A stretch of DNA of 16,062 nt from Amoebophrya sp. AT5.2. Its lineage: Eukaryota; Sar; Dinophyceae; Syndiniales; Amoebophryaceae. How positions within the stretch are numbered: the stretch's first letter is position 1; the number at the start of each line of letters is the position of its first letter. The DNA lies in NCBI GenBank assembly GCA_005223375.1, contig RXOD01005075.1, positions 1 through 16,062 on the forward strand, read 5' to 3'. The notes beneath the pieces are model-generated. The model was not told the DNA's origin and ran no database searches. It worked only from the letters and a program-made list of their open reading frames with translations. This document shows positions 1 through 7,336 of this stretch, piece after piece. The position numbers and the translations under genes are program-made.

Positions 1-657
1 GTACCCGTGGTGGCCGTGCTGGAAGTAAGACGCACTCGAGTGCGCCGCATTCTCTAGGAGGAAGGCAGTCAGTGCAGGGGTGTTCAGGTTCGGTTTCTGG
101 TTGCATCTCCGGCCGTGGCGGCCAGTGATGGGCGACGGCCCGAACGGAAGTCGAGCATTCATGTCGCCAAGTATTGTCCACCTGGTTACCCCCGCGACGG
201 TTCTGCGCAGATCCGCGTAGAACTTCTCCGTCTCTTTCTTGTGTTCTTTCGTTGCGGTAGGGGCGTACGCTGCGATTACTCGCCACGGCCGCCCTTTCGC
301 CACCTTTAGGTCGATGTAGACTATGCGCCCGCTTACTGGCCGCCAGTCCTTCACCAAGTGGACGATCCGCCTCCGAACCGCCAGTGACGCCCCCTCCCTG
401 GTTCTTGAGCCGGCGTGGAAGAGTTTCCACCCCTCCACTTCCTCCTCGCCCTCCAGGCTGTTGTTCGTTTCTACAAGCCCGGCAACGTCTAGATCCTGCC
501 CCTCTGTTTCTCCTCTTGCATTCACCATCGCCCCGCACTCTGCTAGGATGGCCTTTAGCTTCATTCCGCTTTCTACTTTCTTGCTTTCGTTGTTTATGCT
601 CCTGACATTCCAACAACCCAAACGCACCACTTCTATCTTCTTGCGGGGGCTAAACAT
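1..657 (-). CDS. LINE ORF2, N-terminal APE-type endonuclease (partial)
   Basis: The frame is open from ATG at 657-655 to the window edge (219 codons). It reads as an apurinic-endonuclease-like domain, which in LINEs nicks target DNA to prime reverse transcription. Signature residues are in order: Asn17 in CWNVR, Glu63 in LVETNN, Tyr131 in AAYAPT, and Asp165 with Asn167 in LGDMNARL. These match the metal-binding and catalytic positions of the exonuclease-endonuclease-phosphatase fold. An in-frame TAA lies three codons upstream (666-664), so this ATG is the first usable one. The reverse transcriptase part and any RNase H lie outside the window. No stop or frameshift is seen. The identification is firm; the clade cannot be named without the reverse transcriptase. 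Confidence 0.88.
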   Translation of the reverse strand, partial: MFSPRKKIEVVRLGCWNVRSINNESKKVESGMKLKAILAECGAMVNARGETEGQDLDVAGLVETNNSLEGEEEVEGWKLFHAGSRTREGASLAVRRRIVHLVKDWRPVSGRIVYIDLKVAKGRPWRVIAAYAPTATKEHKKETEKFYADLRRTVAGVTRWTILGDMNARLPFGPSPITGRHGRRCNQKPNLNTPALTAFLLENAAHSSASYFQHGHHGY

Positions 658-1321
658 TTTGTTTTACTCGAGCGCGATGAAGGTCGCCACCACTCCGTCG
701 CCCTTTCTCGAAACCTGTGCGAAGGCTCTCAGCTGCTCATTCGAAGATGAAGAAGATCGAACTTGGTGTGCTCTTGGTTTTGGTGCTCTATCCCGTAGCG
801 GCTCACTTTGTTGAGAGGTATTTTCGCGGTGCTTTGCCCGCGGTTTTCGTGCGTTCGAACTTGTTGAGAGGTAGTTTTTTTTTTTTGCAGTGCTTTGCCT
901 GCGGTGTTTCCGTTTTCTTCGTGAGTGCGCGCTAGAAACTTGCACGCTATATGCCCTCCGCCAGACGGTTTTTTTTTTTTTTGCACTTGATTCGCTGCCC
1001 GATTCCGCTGCCGGCTACTGGAGGGAAAGACAAGAAGAAGTTGATGGTGCCTAGTAGTGCAAGAGATTGTCGCCGTTTTGCTGCTGAAGAAAGAAGAGTG
1101 ATGTTGTACAGAAGCTAGGTGTTCTCGATTGGACGCGCGGTACAGAAAGATCTTGGTGCTCTCGCTTTATCGGTCGGTACAAAACGCCAGGTACAAAGAG
1201 TGATCGTCGAAAAGAAAATGTAGTTGCTCACGAGGTACAGAAAGATTTCGTCGCTTTGAAAGAAGATGAAGCTGCTTTGACGTGCCGAAGAAGAAACAAG
1301 TGCTGATTTCAAAAAATAATA
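658..1321 (-). other. Spacer between retrotransposon ORF-B and ORF2
   Basis: There is no convincing gene in these 664 bp. Near-unit repeats are visible: 808-860 and 861-923 are imperfect copies that both begin TTGTTGAGAGGTA and continue with a GCTTTGCC...GCGGT core. The motif GGTACAGAAAGAT occurs near 1139 and again near 1231. Two T tracts (T12 at 875-886 and T14 at 969-982) are A tracts on the element's sense strand. A minus-strand frame ending at 664 is rich in Arg, Lys and Ser but has no ATG start. The stretch is long for an inter-ORF spacer and may hold a translation-reinitiation or internal promoter signal, or decayed nested sequence. Confidence 0.5.
808..923. repeat. Imperfect tandem repeat, about 53-bp unit
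   Basis: Copy 1 (808-860) and copy 2 (861-923) share TTGTTGAGAGGTA, then GGTGCTTTGCCCGCGGT versus AGTGCTTTGCCTGCGGT, then a T-rich stretch. The second copy is lengthened by a T12 tract (875-886). It lies in the spacer between ORF-B and ORF2 of the retrotransposon. Confidence 0.6.
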
Positions 1322-2194
1322 TTATTTTGGCGGCTTCTCCTCGACGGAGTCCACTTGCATGTCTCCGCCACCCTTCGCGTTTTTTCCGCCCGCCTTGGAG
1401 CTTCTCGTTCTTCCGCGCGCCGGTGGGGGGGCTTTTTGACCACTACTGTTGCTTCCGGGTTCGGGGTTTGGCTTCTTGGCGTCCTCGAGTGCGAGCGGCC
1501 CCGAGGTCGATCCCGATGCCGTTCCCGCGTGCTCCTCCTGTCTCGGCCGTTTTCTCCGCTGCTCTTCCCGGTTGTCTTCGCCGTTTTCGTCGTCGGTTTC
1601 CCGGAGCTTGGGGACTATGATTTCGAACTTGTTCCGGAGTTCTTTGACCGAGTCCGCCACGTTGTCGACCTTATCGAAGAGTTCGCGGCAGGCGTTCACG
1701 TTGGTGGTGAGCGTGCCCACCGTGTTCTCGAGTTCTGGGATTTTCTTCGTCTCCTTCTCGCACTTGTTCACGCGCTCCTCCAGCCTGTGGACCGTTTCTG
1801 CGAGCTGCTTGCCCTGCAGCTCGAGTTTTCGATTCTCGTACTCTAGCTGCCCCAGTTTGCGCTGGAGTGCTCCCGCGCCTTCCCCAGATCTGCGCGGGAT
1901 TGACCCGCCGCTCCACGCCTCCAAAAATTTCCCTTTTTCGTTTTCCGCCGGCTTTCCGCGAATGCGGTCGCCGGTCTCCGGGACGTGCCTGCCCCGGTTT
2001 CTGGTGGCGTGGAAGAAGATGGCCGACTTACTGTTTTTCTCCCCGCTTGTGGCGGTTGTGCTCTCCGTCGTGTTGCTGCTACTCGGTTGTAACTGAACGA
2101 ACCCGCACCCCTTCTGCGTGCAGTAGAAGATGACCTCGAACGTCTCTGCTAGTTCCAAGCTAGCGCCGCCGTCGTCGTCGCGTTCGGACATCAT
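1322..2194 (-). CDS. Retrotransposon ORF-B: cold-shock domain plus coiled coil
   Basis: This is a 290-residue protein starting at the ATG pair 2194-2189. Residues about 19-95 look like a cold-shock domain, a small nucleic-acid-binding beta barrel. There is an RNP1-like KGCGFVQL (28-35), an RNP2-like AIFFHATR (58-65), and then ETGDRIRGKPAENEKGKFLEA, the usual ending with its small KG turn. A Ser/Thr-rich loop lengthens the middle. Residues about 108-200 form a heptad-rich coiled coil, followed by a basic patch with KRPRQ and a Gly/Lys/Ser-rich tail. RNA binding plus oligomerisation is what LINE ORF1 proteins do, so this is the likely ORF1 equivalent. The frame is open upstream to 2524, but that part overlaps ORF-A and reads as its shadow, so the internal ATG is preferred. 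The call rests on motif reading, without a profile search. Confidence 0.7.
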   Translation of the reverse strand: MMSERDDDGGASLELAETFEVIFYCTQKGCGFVQLQPSSSNTTESTTATSGEKNSKSAIFFHATRNRGRHVPETGDRIRGKPAENEKGKFLEAWSGGSIPRRSGEGAGALQRKLGQLEYENRKLELQGKQLAETVHRLEERVNKCEKETKKIPELENTVGTLTTNVNACRELFDKVDNVADSVKELRNKFEIIVPKLRETDDENGEDNREEQRRKRPRQEEHAGTASGSTSGPLALEDAKKPNPEPGSNSSGQKAPPPARGRTRSSKAGGKNAKGGGDMQVDSVEEKPPK

Positions 2195-2249
2195 CTGGTC
2201 GTCCTCGCCATTGCTCTGCTGCAACGGCGCGAACGAGTTTCTGAACGAT

Positions 2250-2909
2250 CTACTTGTTGTGTTTCTTTCCCCCGATCCACTTGTTGAAAATCTGCCGGTG
2301 CGCTTTCGCGAAATTCTGGAGCGTTCTCGGCGACGCTCCGGCAGGAGAGAGGTCGGAAGAAGATGACCCGGATTCCGATTCTGGTGTTTTGTGGATCCTC
2401 CTGTTTTTCGCGTTCCGCTTGTGCTGCCGCTCGGGGGACGACGAGCTGCAGCTGCTAGTGGATCTTTTCCTTCCTCTCTTGACTTCGCGCCGGTCCCTCG
2501 CGCTCCGCGAGTCCCGGTGGCCATATCTCGACGACGCGGCTCTCTTCTGCACCTGCTCCGGCGACGACGACCGCGACGCTAGCGACGACGATCGCGCTGC
2601 CGCCGGAGGCGGCGGCGGCGGCGGTGGCGGTGGGATGTTGTTCTTGTCCACCTTTGCGACCGCTGCGAACGCGGTCTTGAACTGACTGAAGTACTTTCCA
2701 ATTTCTCCCTCTACTATTGCGGCGCCGCTCCCCTGCACTTGCACCTTGTTCGTCGAGGCGAACCAGGTGATTACCCCCGACTTGTACGTGTTGAACGAGG
2801 CAATTTTCACGCGCGCGCGTTTGTCTGTTTTGTTGCAGTCTTCCCAGACCGCCGTGTCTGGGTAGAGTTCGAGGACTGCGCGCTCGATGGCCTCGAATGC
2901 TTGGTACAT
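2250..2909 (-). CDS. Retrotransposon ORF-A: small N-terminal domain, poly-Pro, RS-rich tail
   Basis: A 219-residue frame starting at ATG 2909-2907. Residues 1-90 look folded, with SFNTYKSGVITWFAST and then KVQVQG, giving the feel of a small beta-sheet domain that I cannot assign to a family. A run of ten prolines follows near residue 100. The rest is rich in Ser-Arg/Arg-Ser and Lys, with RSRSA-like and SSPERQHKR stretches typical of RNA-binding or nuclear RS tails. It ends 55 bp before the ORF-B start, so it could be the first frame of a two-part gag-like region or be joined to ORF-B by frameshifting in the 2250-2524 overlap. It could also be an unrelated host gene; the shared strand and close spacing argue against that. 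Confidence 0.6.
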   Translation of the reverse strand: MYQAFEAIERAVLELYPDTAVWEDCNKTDKRARVKIASFNTYKSGVITWFASTNKVQVQGSGAAIVEGEIGKYFSQFKTAFAAVAKVDKNNIPPPPPPPPPPAAARSSSLASRSSSPEQVQKRAASSRYGHRDSRSARDRREVKRGRKRSTSSCSSSSPERQHKRNAKNRRIHKTPESESGSSSSDLSPAGASPRTLQNFAKAHRQIFNKWIGGKKHNK

Positions 2910-3101
2910 GAGTTCTCGTGGTCAGGAGAAAAGCAGACCGTAGAAGCCACGAGGCTTAGGACGACGAGTTCATCAACTTCTACCTAGCTTTTTTTATAAT
3001 CGGTTGGATTTGAATTTATGTAGTCGCTCTAGTACATCGCTTCGAAATGTTTCCGTCATCGGGATGGGTCATCGAAACAAGGAGAGAATGGCTTCCAGCC
3101 G

Positions 3102-4314
3102 TTATGTATATGTTATCCTCGGTAATAACGAATCAATAACAAACCGTATGTAGCTGCTGAGTACGTCCAGTTCTCCCTGCAGTCTTTCTTTGCCGAGTTC
3201 TGCTTCCAGGGTCCGGGCCTGTAGTTCTTGCGAGCGCAGCTCCTGTCGCTGCAGCGACTCCTCTAGTTTTCTGTGCAAGAGCACGTTTTCCCGCTTGTGC
3301 TCCTGCACCACGCTCTCGAGGAGCTGGTTCTTGCGCTGGGTTTTCTCGAGTTCCTCGCTATTCACCTCGTTCCGCGAGCTTCGCCTCTCGTGGTTGGATG
3401 CTTGGATGGAGAGGGCGTGGGAAAGGGACAAGTGCTGCTGGTGGGACCGCACTAGCGCCGCCCACGCGCGAGTGCGGAAGGAAGAATCATCCTCCTGTGA
3501 GGATTTCCATTTCGGAAATCGTAGTACTAATATTTCCAGCCGATTGCGATTGGTTCTATCGAACTGTAAATAAATCGACACAAACCTCCTCCAAACACCT
3601 CAGAAAAAACCTTCTGATAAAAACAAAAATCCCAATCCCAAAAACCAAAACCTCTATCCGCATCGGCAGTCTCCCCCTCTCCAGTTCCTTGCACAGCGTG
3701 ACGCACAGCTTCGGCTGGTTCGGGTTTCTCGGACCGGCGTAGAGGCTCTGTTCGAAGATGACCAGGTCGCTGTTCATGTTCGGCATTGTGTCTCCCAGGG
3801 TGTCCAGGGCCAGCCACGAGTAGTAGAGCATCCCGTAGCTCTGGGCCACGGCCGCGACCGGAACCCGCACCTCGCCGATGTACCGCGCAGTCGCTCTACT
3901 GGGTGAAGTTCCCTTAATATCCTTAATATCCTTCTCACCTCCACCCCCACCACCGCCTCCCGAGAATGCCATCCGCTCGATGTCACTCAGACTCCCTCCC
4001 GCCCACACCTGCAGAAACAGCGTCGCGTCGGTGGGAACGGTCTTCAAAACGCAGGACTCCGAAACGTTGCAGAGCACGCGCGTGGAGGGAATCCTGTCCT
4101 GGTCGTTGGAGGGCGAGGAGACGTGCACCGCGCAACAGAAAATCTCGTCGTTGGCGGTGGTGGAGCCGCGGGTGACTTTATTCGAAGACGCATCTTCGCC
4201 GTTGGCAACGATGCAACCCTTGAACTCGTGCAAAGTGAAACTGAGGTCCAACCGCGCGATCGCGGGCTCGAAACAGCCCTCGCGACTGAACGTCAGCGCC
4301 TTCAAAAACTCCAT
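3102..4314 (-). CDS. C2-like domain and coiled-coil protein, two exons
   Basis: Exon 1 is 4314-3652 and exon 2 is 3563-3102. The 88-nt intron (3651-3564) begins GTTTTGG and ends TTTATTTACAG, and joins two codons cleanly in phase 0. The product is 374 residues. Residues about 15-230 resemble a C2 domain (beta strands such as IARLDLSFTLHEFKG, TLFLQVWAGGSLSD, RYIGEVRVPVAAV, then YYSWLALDT). The calcium-binding aspartates are not obvious. An insertion at 119-136 has eight glycines followed by EKDIKDIKG. After the intron a Leu/Glu/Arg/Gln-rich coiled coil spans about 285-360. C2 plus coiled coil occurs in centriolar proteins of the CEP120 type and in membrane-trafficking proteins; I cannot choose between them. 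Upstream coding exons are possible (see 4420-4732), so the ATG at 4314 may be internal. Confidence 0.65.
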
Positions 4315-5365
4315 CGACCGCTGCTCGATGGACCGAGAAGAGGGCGTGGCTTCCCGATAGTGTCAGTCGTGTGCGATGTCGAACTACTTGTACTTGTACT
4401 GTATCAGAACAGCGATGGTGTACTCACTTCTACTTTTGCTTTTGGGTCTCGAGGATGTGGAGGTCACTTTGCGAAAATAGTACTGCATCTAGGATGACCT
4501 TTTGCGGTTTGAGCTACAGTAAAGCTTTGGGATTATGGTGCTCCCGCTGTCGTTTGCTGCTTAGCCTGGTGCAAGACTTCGGGCGAGGTGCGAGCAAAGC
4601 GCGCGTTGTGGTTGTTTTTTTTCGCCAAGAGGCGACGAGAAAGTGGTCGAAAAAATCTTCATCGGGGTACTTCAAAACTTCTGCCGGGGGGTCCAACACA
4701 TCTGAGGGGGATGAAGAAGCATCTTCTATCAATCTTGGGGGTTCACGAAATCAATGACATTACATCACCAGAAAGTGCAAGCTCAAAAGGGGAAAGTGGC
4801 TGTCACCGAATCGGGCATACAACATACGAAACGTTCGACATCCTTCTGCATACGTCTCAGAGTTCTGGGATGGTACGTCAATTGTCAGAAGATTTAAAGC
4901 CGCTTCCCCAAATGGGCTCCGCGTCAATGAACCAGTACGTCAAAGGAGCTGGCACGTTCTCATAGCCTCTGCCTCTGCGCTCGTTTTACTTTATCAAAGA
5001 GTATGTTTACTTAGCTCGTAAGGTCTGAGTTCTGCTACGTCGGCTTAAGTTCCGCTACCTGAATTCTAAATTACGGTGCGTTTGTACATCGATCGCAAAA
5101 TCTTTTCTGATTGATCACACTGGGCCTGCAACTCTGCTCGGCAGGGGTCACGTACCGCCAGAGGAATCGCAGCGAACTACTGCCAGCACATTAAAATCCA
5201 TCGCAAAATTGATTCAGCTCCGTCATACAAATTAATTTAAGTTACCCCCGGAACAAACCTTCACAGCGCCCTCCTCGAAACTGCGAACCCTTTTTCGTCT
5301 CAGGCTCGCACCACCAGTTTTCCGCCGCTAACATAGGTTCCACCGCCAGCTCCTATCTACTGCAG
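4315..5365 (-). other. Gap between HOP2 and the C2-like gene
   Basis: No complete gene is resolved in this 1.05 kb. The part next to HOP2 (about 4980-5365) is AT-richer and looks like 3' UTR or intergenic DNA, with small repeats such as AGTTCYGCTAC near 5030 and ATCGCAAAAT near 5093 and 5202. The part next to the C2-like gene has minus-strand stretches that look coding, given separately. Plus-strand frames across 4371-4965 lack recognisable features and I treat them as chance. Confidence 0.5.
4420..4732 (-). other. Possible unresolved coding exons upstream of the C2-like gene
   Basis: Two adjacent minus-strand stretches in the same frame read like protein. About 4732-4514 contains DPPAEVLKYPDEDFFDHF followed by LVASWRKK, and ends at TAG. 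Directly after the stop, about 4513-4433 reads KPQKVILDAVLFSQSDLHI and then LETQKQK. GT donors occur near the end (AAAA/GTAGAA; AGAA/GTGAGT at about 4411), but I could not find a set of sites that joins these to the exon at 4314 in phase. They may be 5' exons of the C2-like gene, the remains of a gene, or chance. Confidence 0.3.
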
Positions 5366-6369
5366 TCAATCCCTCGGCACCTTGAGCACCTCGACGCACC
5401 ACTTGTACTCCGCCTCGCCCAATTCCTCCTTGTCCATTTCTGCACCGATGCTGTCCACCAAAAACTGCGCCCGGCTTGTCCCGCTCTCGCCCAGGACGGC
5501 ATCCGCCATCTCAAGACACACCTTTTTCCGCTGTCTCCACTTGTTTGTTACCTTCCAGAAGGGTGCGGGATCCCACTGGCATTCCTTCGACAGTTTCGCG
5601 CGGTCGCTCAGCTGCTGCTGGGTAGCGACCTGAAAAGTGGGCGGGTGTAGTTCAGAGAGTCAGAGTGTTTCTGTTTGTGTTTGCTACAACGATACTAGGA
5701 GATGAAGTGCCTAAAAAAAACTTACGGGCATATATTTTTTGGTACCAGTTCTTTGTTCTCCTTCGCTGCCTTCGCGCCTTGTTCAGCGAGTTCCTTTTGC
5801 TTCTTCGCGTTCGCTTCTTTCGCTTTTTCCATTTTCACCTGCGCATTCAGCTTTAGCGTTTTTTCCTTCGCCTCCGCCAACTTGGACGCCAGCGTCTTCT
5901 CGAACATGCCCCCTCCGCCTCCTCCCGCCGCCATCAGCACTTCTAAATCGTACTCCGAATATCCCTCCAGAAACGCCTTCTTCTCCTCCAAAGACACCCC
6001 CTCCTCGGACTCCGCGTACAGGATCGCGACGCTCTTTCCGATCTCCCGCTTCCGCACGAATTTCGCCACCGCCTCGCTCACGCTCAGCAGCGCCTCTGCG
6101 TCCTTCTTGCTCAACGCCCCCTGCAGGTTCTCCACAATCGCCGGAATGTTCAGGGGCCGCCGGTTTTTCTTCAGGTAGTCGAGCAAAATTTGTTCCTTCT
6201 GCGGAGAAACCAGCAGGAGCGCGGCCTGCTTGGGATCCTTCGGGGCCCTGGTGGACCCGGCGGCGCCGGGAGGAGGGACGAAAGCGGCCTGCGCAGCCTC
6301 GTCGACATGGCCGACGTCAAAGTCGGAGAGCTTCTGCCGCTTCGCGGCCGGCGACTGCTCTGCGGCCAT
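5366..6369 (-). CDS. HOP2: HOP2/PSMC3IP-like meiotic recombination protein, two exons
   Basis: HOP2 works with MND1 to promote DMC1/RAD51-driven strand invasion between homologues in meiosis. Exon 1 is 6369-5746 and exon 2 is 5629-5366, giving 295 residues. After a disordered N-terminal extension (1-55, with KRQK), residues 56-120 match the winged-helix start of the family: EQILLDYLKKNRRPLNIPAI through REIGKSVAILYAESEE, like the human GKQKIYFAD stretch. A leucine/lysine-rich coiled coil follows (155-230). The end has the family's W-x-x-RKK block (NKWRQRKKVCLEMADAVLGE), equivalent to the human WRKRKRM...DAILEG. Human HOP2 is 217 residues; extra length comes from the N-terminus and a Gly6 run (149-154). 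The intron donor is CTG/GTACCA in phase 0. A better-looking GTAAGT lies 18 nt downstream but gives stops with every acceptor tested. MND1 is not in the window. Confidence 0.85.
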
Positions 6370-6529
6370 GGCGCGGTAGTGTTTCTGAGCGCGTAGTGCG
6401 AGAAAATGGACACGTCGCTGGGAAAATCGGGAGTCACTCTGCTGCAGCGAGTCGCGATGTGTCGTCTGTCGGTGGGCCCGAGAACTGCGTCGTGGGTTGT
6501 CCCGACACAGCCACCGCAGAACTTACAGC

Positions 6530-6798
6530 TCACTGCACAAAGCGCGAGGCACACTCCAAGACGCTCACGTAGGCAGCAAAAGCAGTCGTGAGAATCACCA
6601 CGAAGACGTTGCGGAAGAGAGCGCGCTGGTGGGACTGGTTTTTCTTCACCTCTCCGCGAACAAACTCCATCCTCGCGTTATGCTCCATCATTGTCGGTGA
6701 GTCGAGGTATGCTTTTGTATCTAGTGCGAGAACGAAATTGTTGGTAGTTATGCCTTCCGCCACTAAAAATACGTCACACGAGTGGTGGTCGCAGCTAC
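6530..6798 (-). CDS. Last exon of an unidentified small membrane protein
   Basis: The frame is open from a good acceptor (CGCTTCTTCAG/GTAGC, exon from 6798, phase 1) to the stop at 6530. It reads SCDHHSCDVFLVAEGITTNN, then YLDSPTMMEHNARMEFVRGE, a basic stretch KKNQSHQRALFRN, one hydrophobic segment VFVVILTTAFAAYVSVL and a short tail. That predicts a C-terminal single-pass membrane anchor. I do not recognise the family. No ATG fits the 5' end in this frame, so earlier exons must lie between 6799 and about 7260. Candidate donors there include CTCGAGGAG/GTAATC (7140) and GCAA/GTACAC (7079); the latter is in phase with this acceptor. It lies 160 bp upstream of the HOP2 start. Confidence 0.5.
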
Positions 6799-7336
6799 CT
6801 GAAGAAGCGCGTCAACTTTGATCGTCGCCGTCGACGTTGGGAAAGGGTCTATCTTGAGTATCTCGAAGTCTCTCACGCGCCACTCTCTCATAGCTTGCGT
6901 TTTTCTCGAGAATCGCTCATTGCGCCCGACGACAAGCAGCGGCTGTCTCTCCTTCTGCCATTAATTCGATAATGCTCTCTGCGTCACTCGCTCCTCGAAG
7001 TCAAAATTGATGCATCGGGACAAGCGCCGCCGCAACTCTTTTCCAGAGCTGCCCGTGCTCAAACGTTTCAATCGTGTACTTGCAGTCACTGTTGCAATCG
7101 ATGGGTGCATCGGTGTAGATTCTTGGGAGTTGCGATTACCTCCTCGAGCAGCTAGCCTACCAGAGCTATTTCCAGCTCGTGTCCCTCAGGAATCGAAAGC
7201 CCTCTGATAAATCCAATGGAAGCAGCACCAAGATGGCCATCGGCTCGCGTCCGGTCACCACAGGCTGAGCGAAGACTGTTTTTGCGTGCGTGGGACCTCT
7301 GACTGATGCTTCCACTGAGTTCTAGGCTCTTCGGCT
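6799..7336 (-). other. Unresolved 5' exons/introns between RPS3 and the membrane-protein exon
   Basis: Several short minus-strand stretches look coding, but each meets a stop. An ATG at 6891 gives MREWRVRDFEILKIDPFPTS, overlapping the intron proposed for the next exon. About 7110-7000 reads in one frame as CKYTIETFEHGQLWKRVAAA. About 7240-7152 reads HLGAASIGFIRGLSIPEGHE. Real 5' exons of the membrane protein and the short 3' UTR of RPS3 probably both lie here. I could not build a consistent chain by hand. Confidence 0.35.

Larger units (their letters stand above)
1..2990 (-). mobile_element. Non-LTR (LINE-type) retrotransposon, 5' part
   Basis: Three successive minus-strand frames fit one non-LTR element read from about 2990 towards 1. 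They are an RS-rich basic ORF-A (2909-2250), a cold-shock/coiled-coil ORF-B (2194-1322) and ORF2 (657 to the window edge), whose first 219 codons are an APE-type endonuclease. Endonuclease at the start of ORF2 is the order seen in APE-class LINEs, with reverse transcriptase expected beyond the window. The 5' limit is not sharp: between the ORF-A start and the stop of the next gene (3102) are only 192 bp, including a short AT-rich stretch near 2988-3020. Target-site duplications cannot be checked because the 3' end is missing. All three frames are intact where visible, so the copy may be young. ORF2 is certain as an endonuclease; ORF-A and ORF-B belong by position, strand and gag-like character. 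Confidence 0.8.

Noticed and set aside
405..420. GGCTCAAG word resembling the end of the dinoflagellate spliced leader
   Set aside because: Only 8 bases match, inside the endonuclease coding frame; this is expected by chance.
323..814. Plus-strand frames across 115-935
   Set aside because: They are antisense to the endonuclease frame or lie in the repeat spacer, and have no recognisable motif.
2195..2524. N-terminal extension of ORF-B to 2524
   Set aside because: It overlaps the RS-rich part of ORF-A, shows no domain, and good ATGs exist at 2194. It is kept only as a frameshift possibility.
6799..6891. Small ORF MREWRVRDFEILK... as exon 1 of the membrane protein
   Set aside because: Its end at CAG/GTAGCT is phase 0, while all usable acceptors into the next exon need phase 1. 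The CTTCTTCAG is better read as the acceptor.
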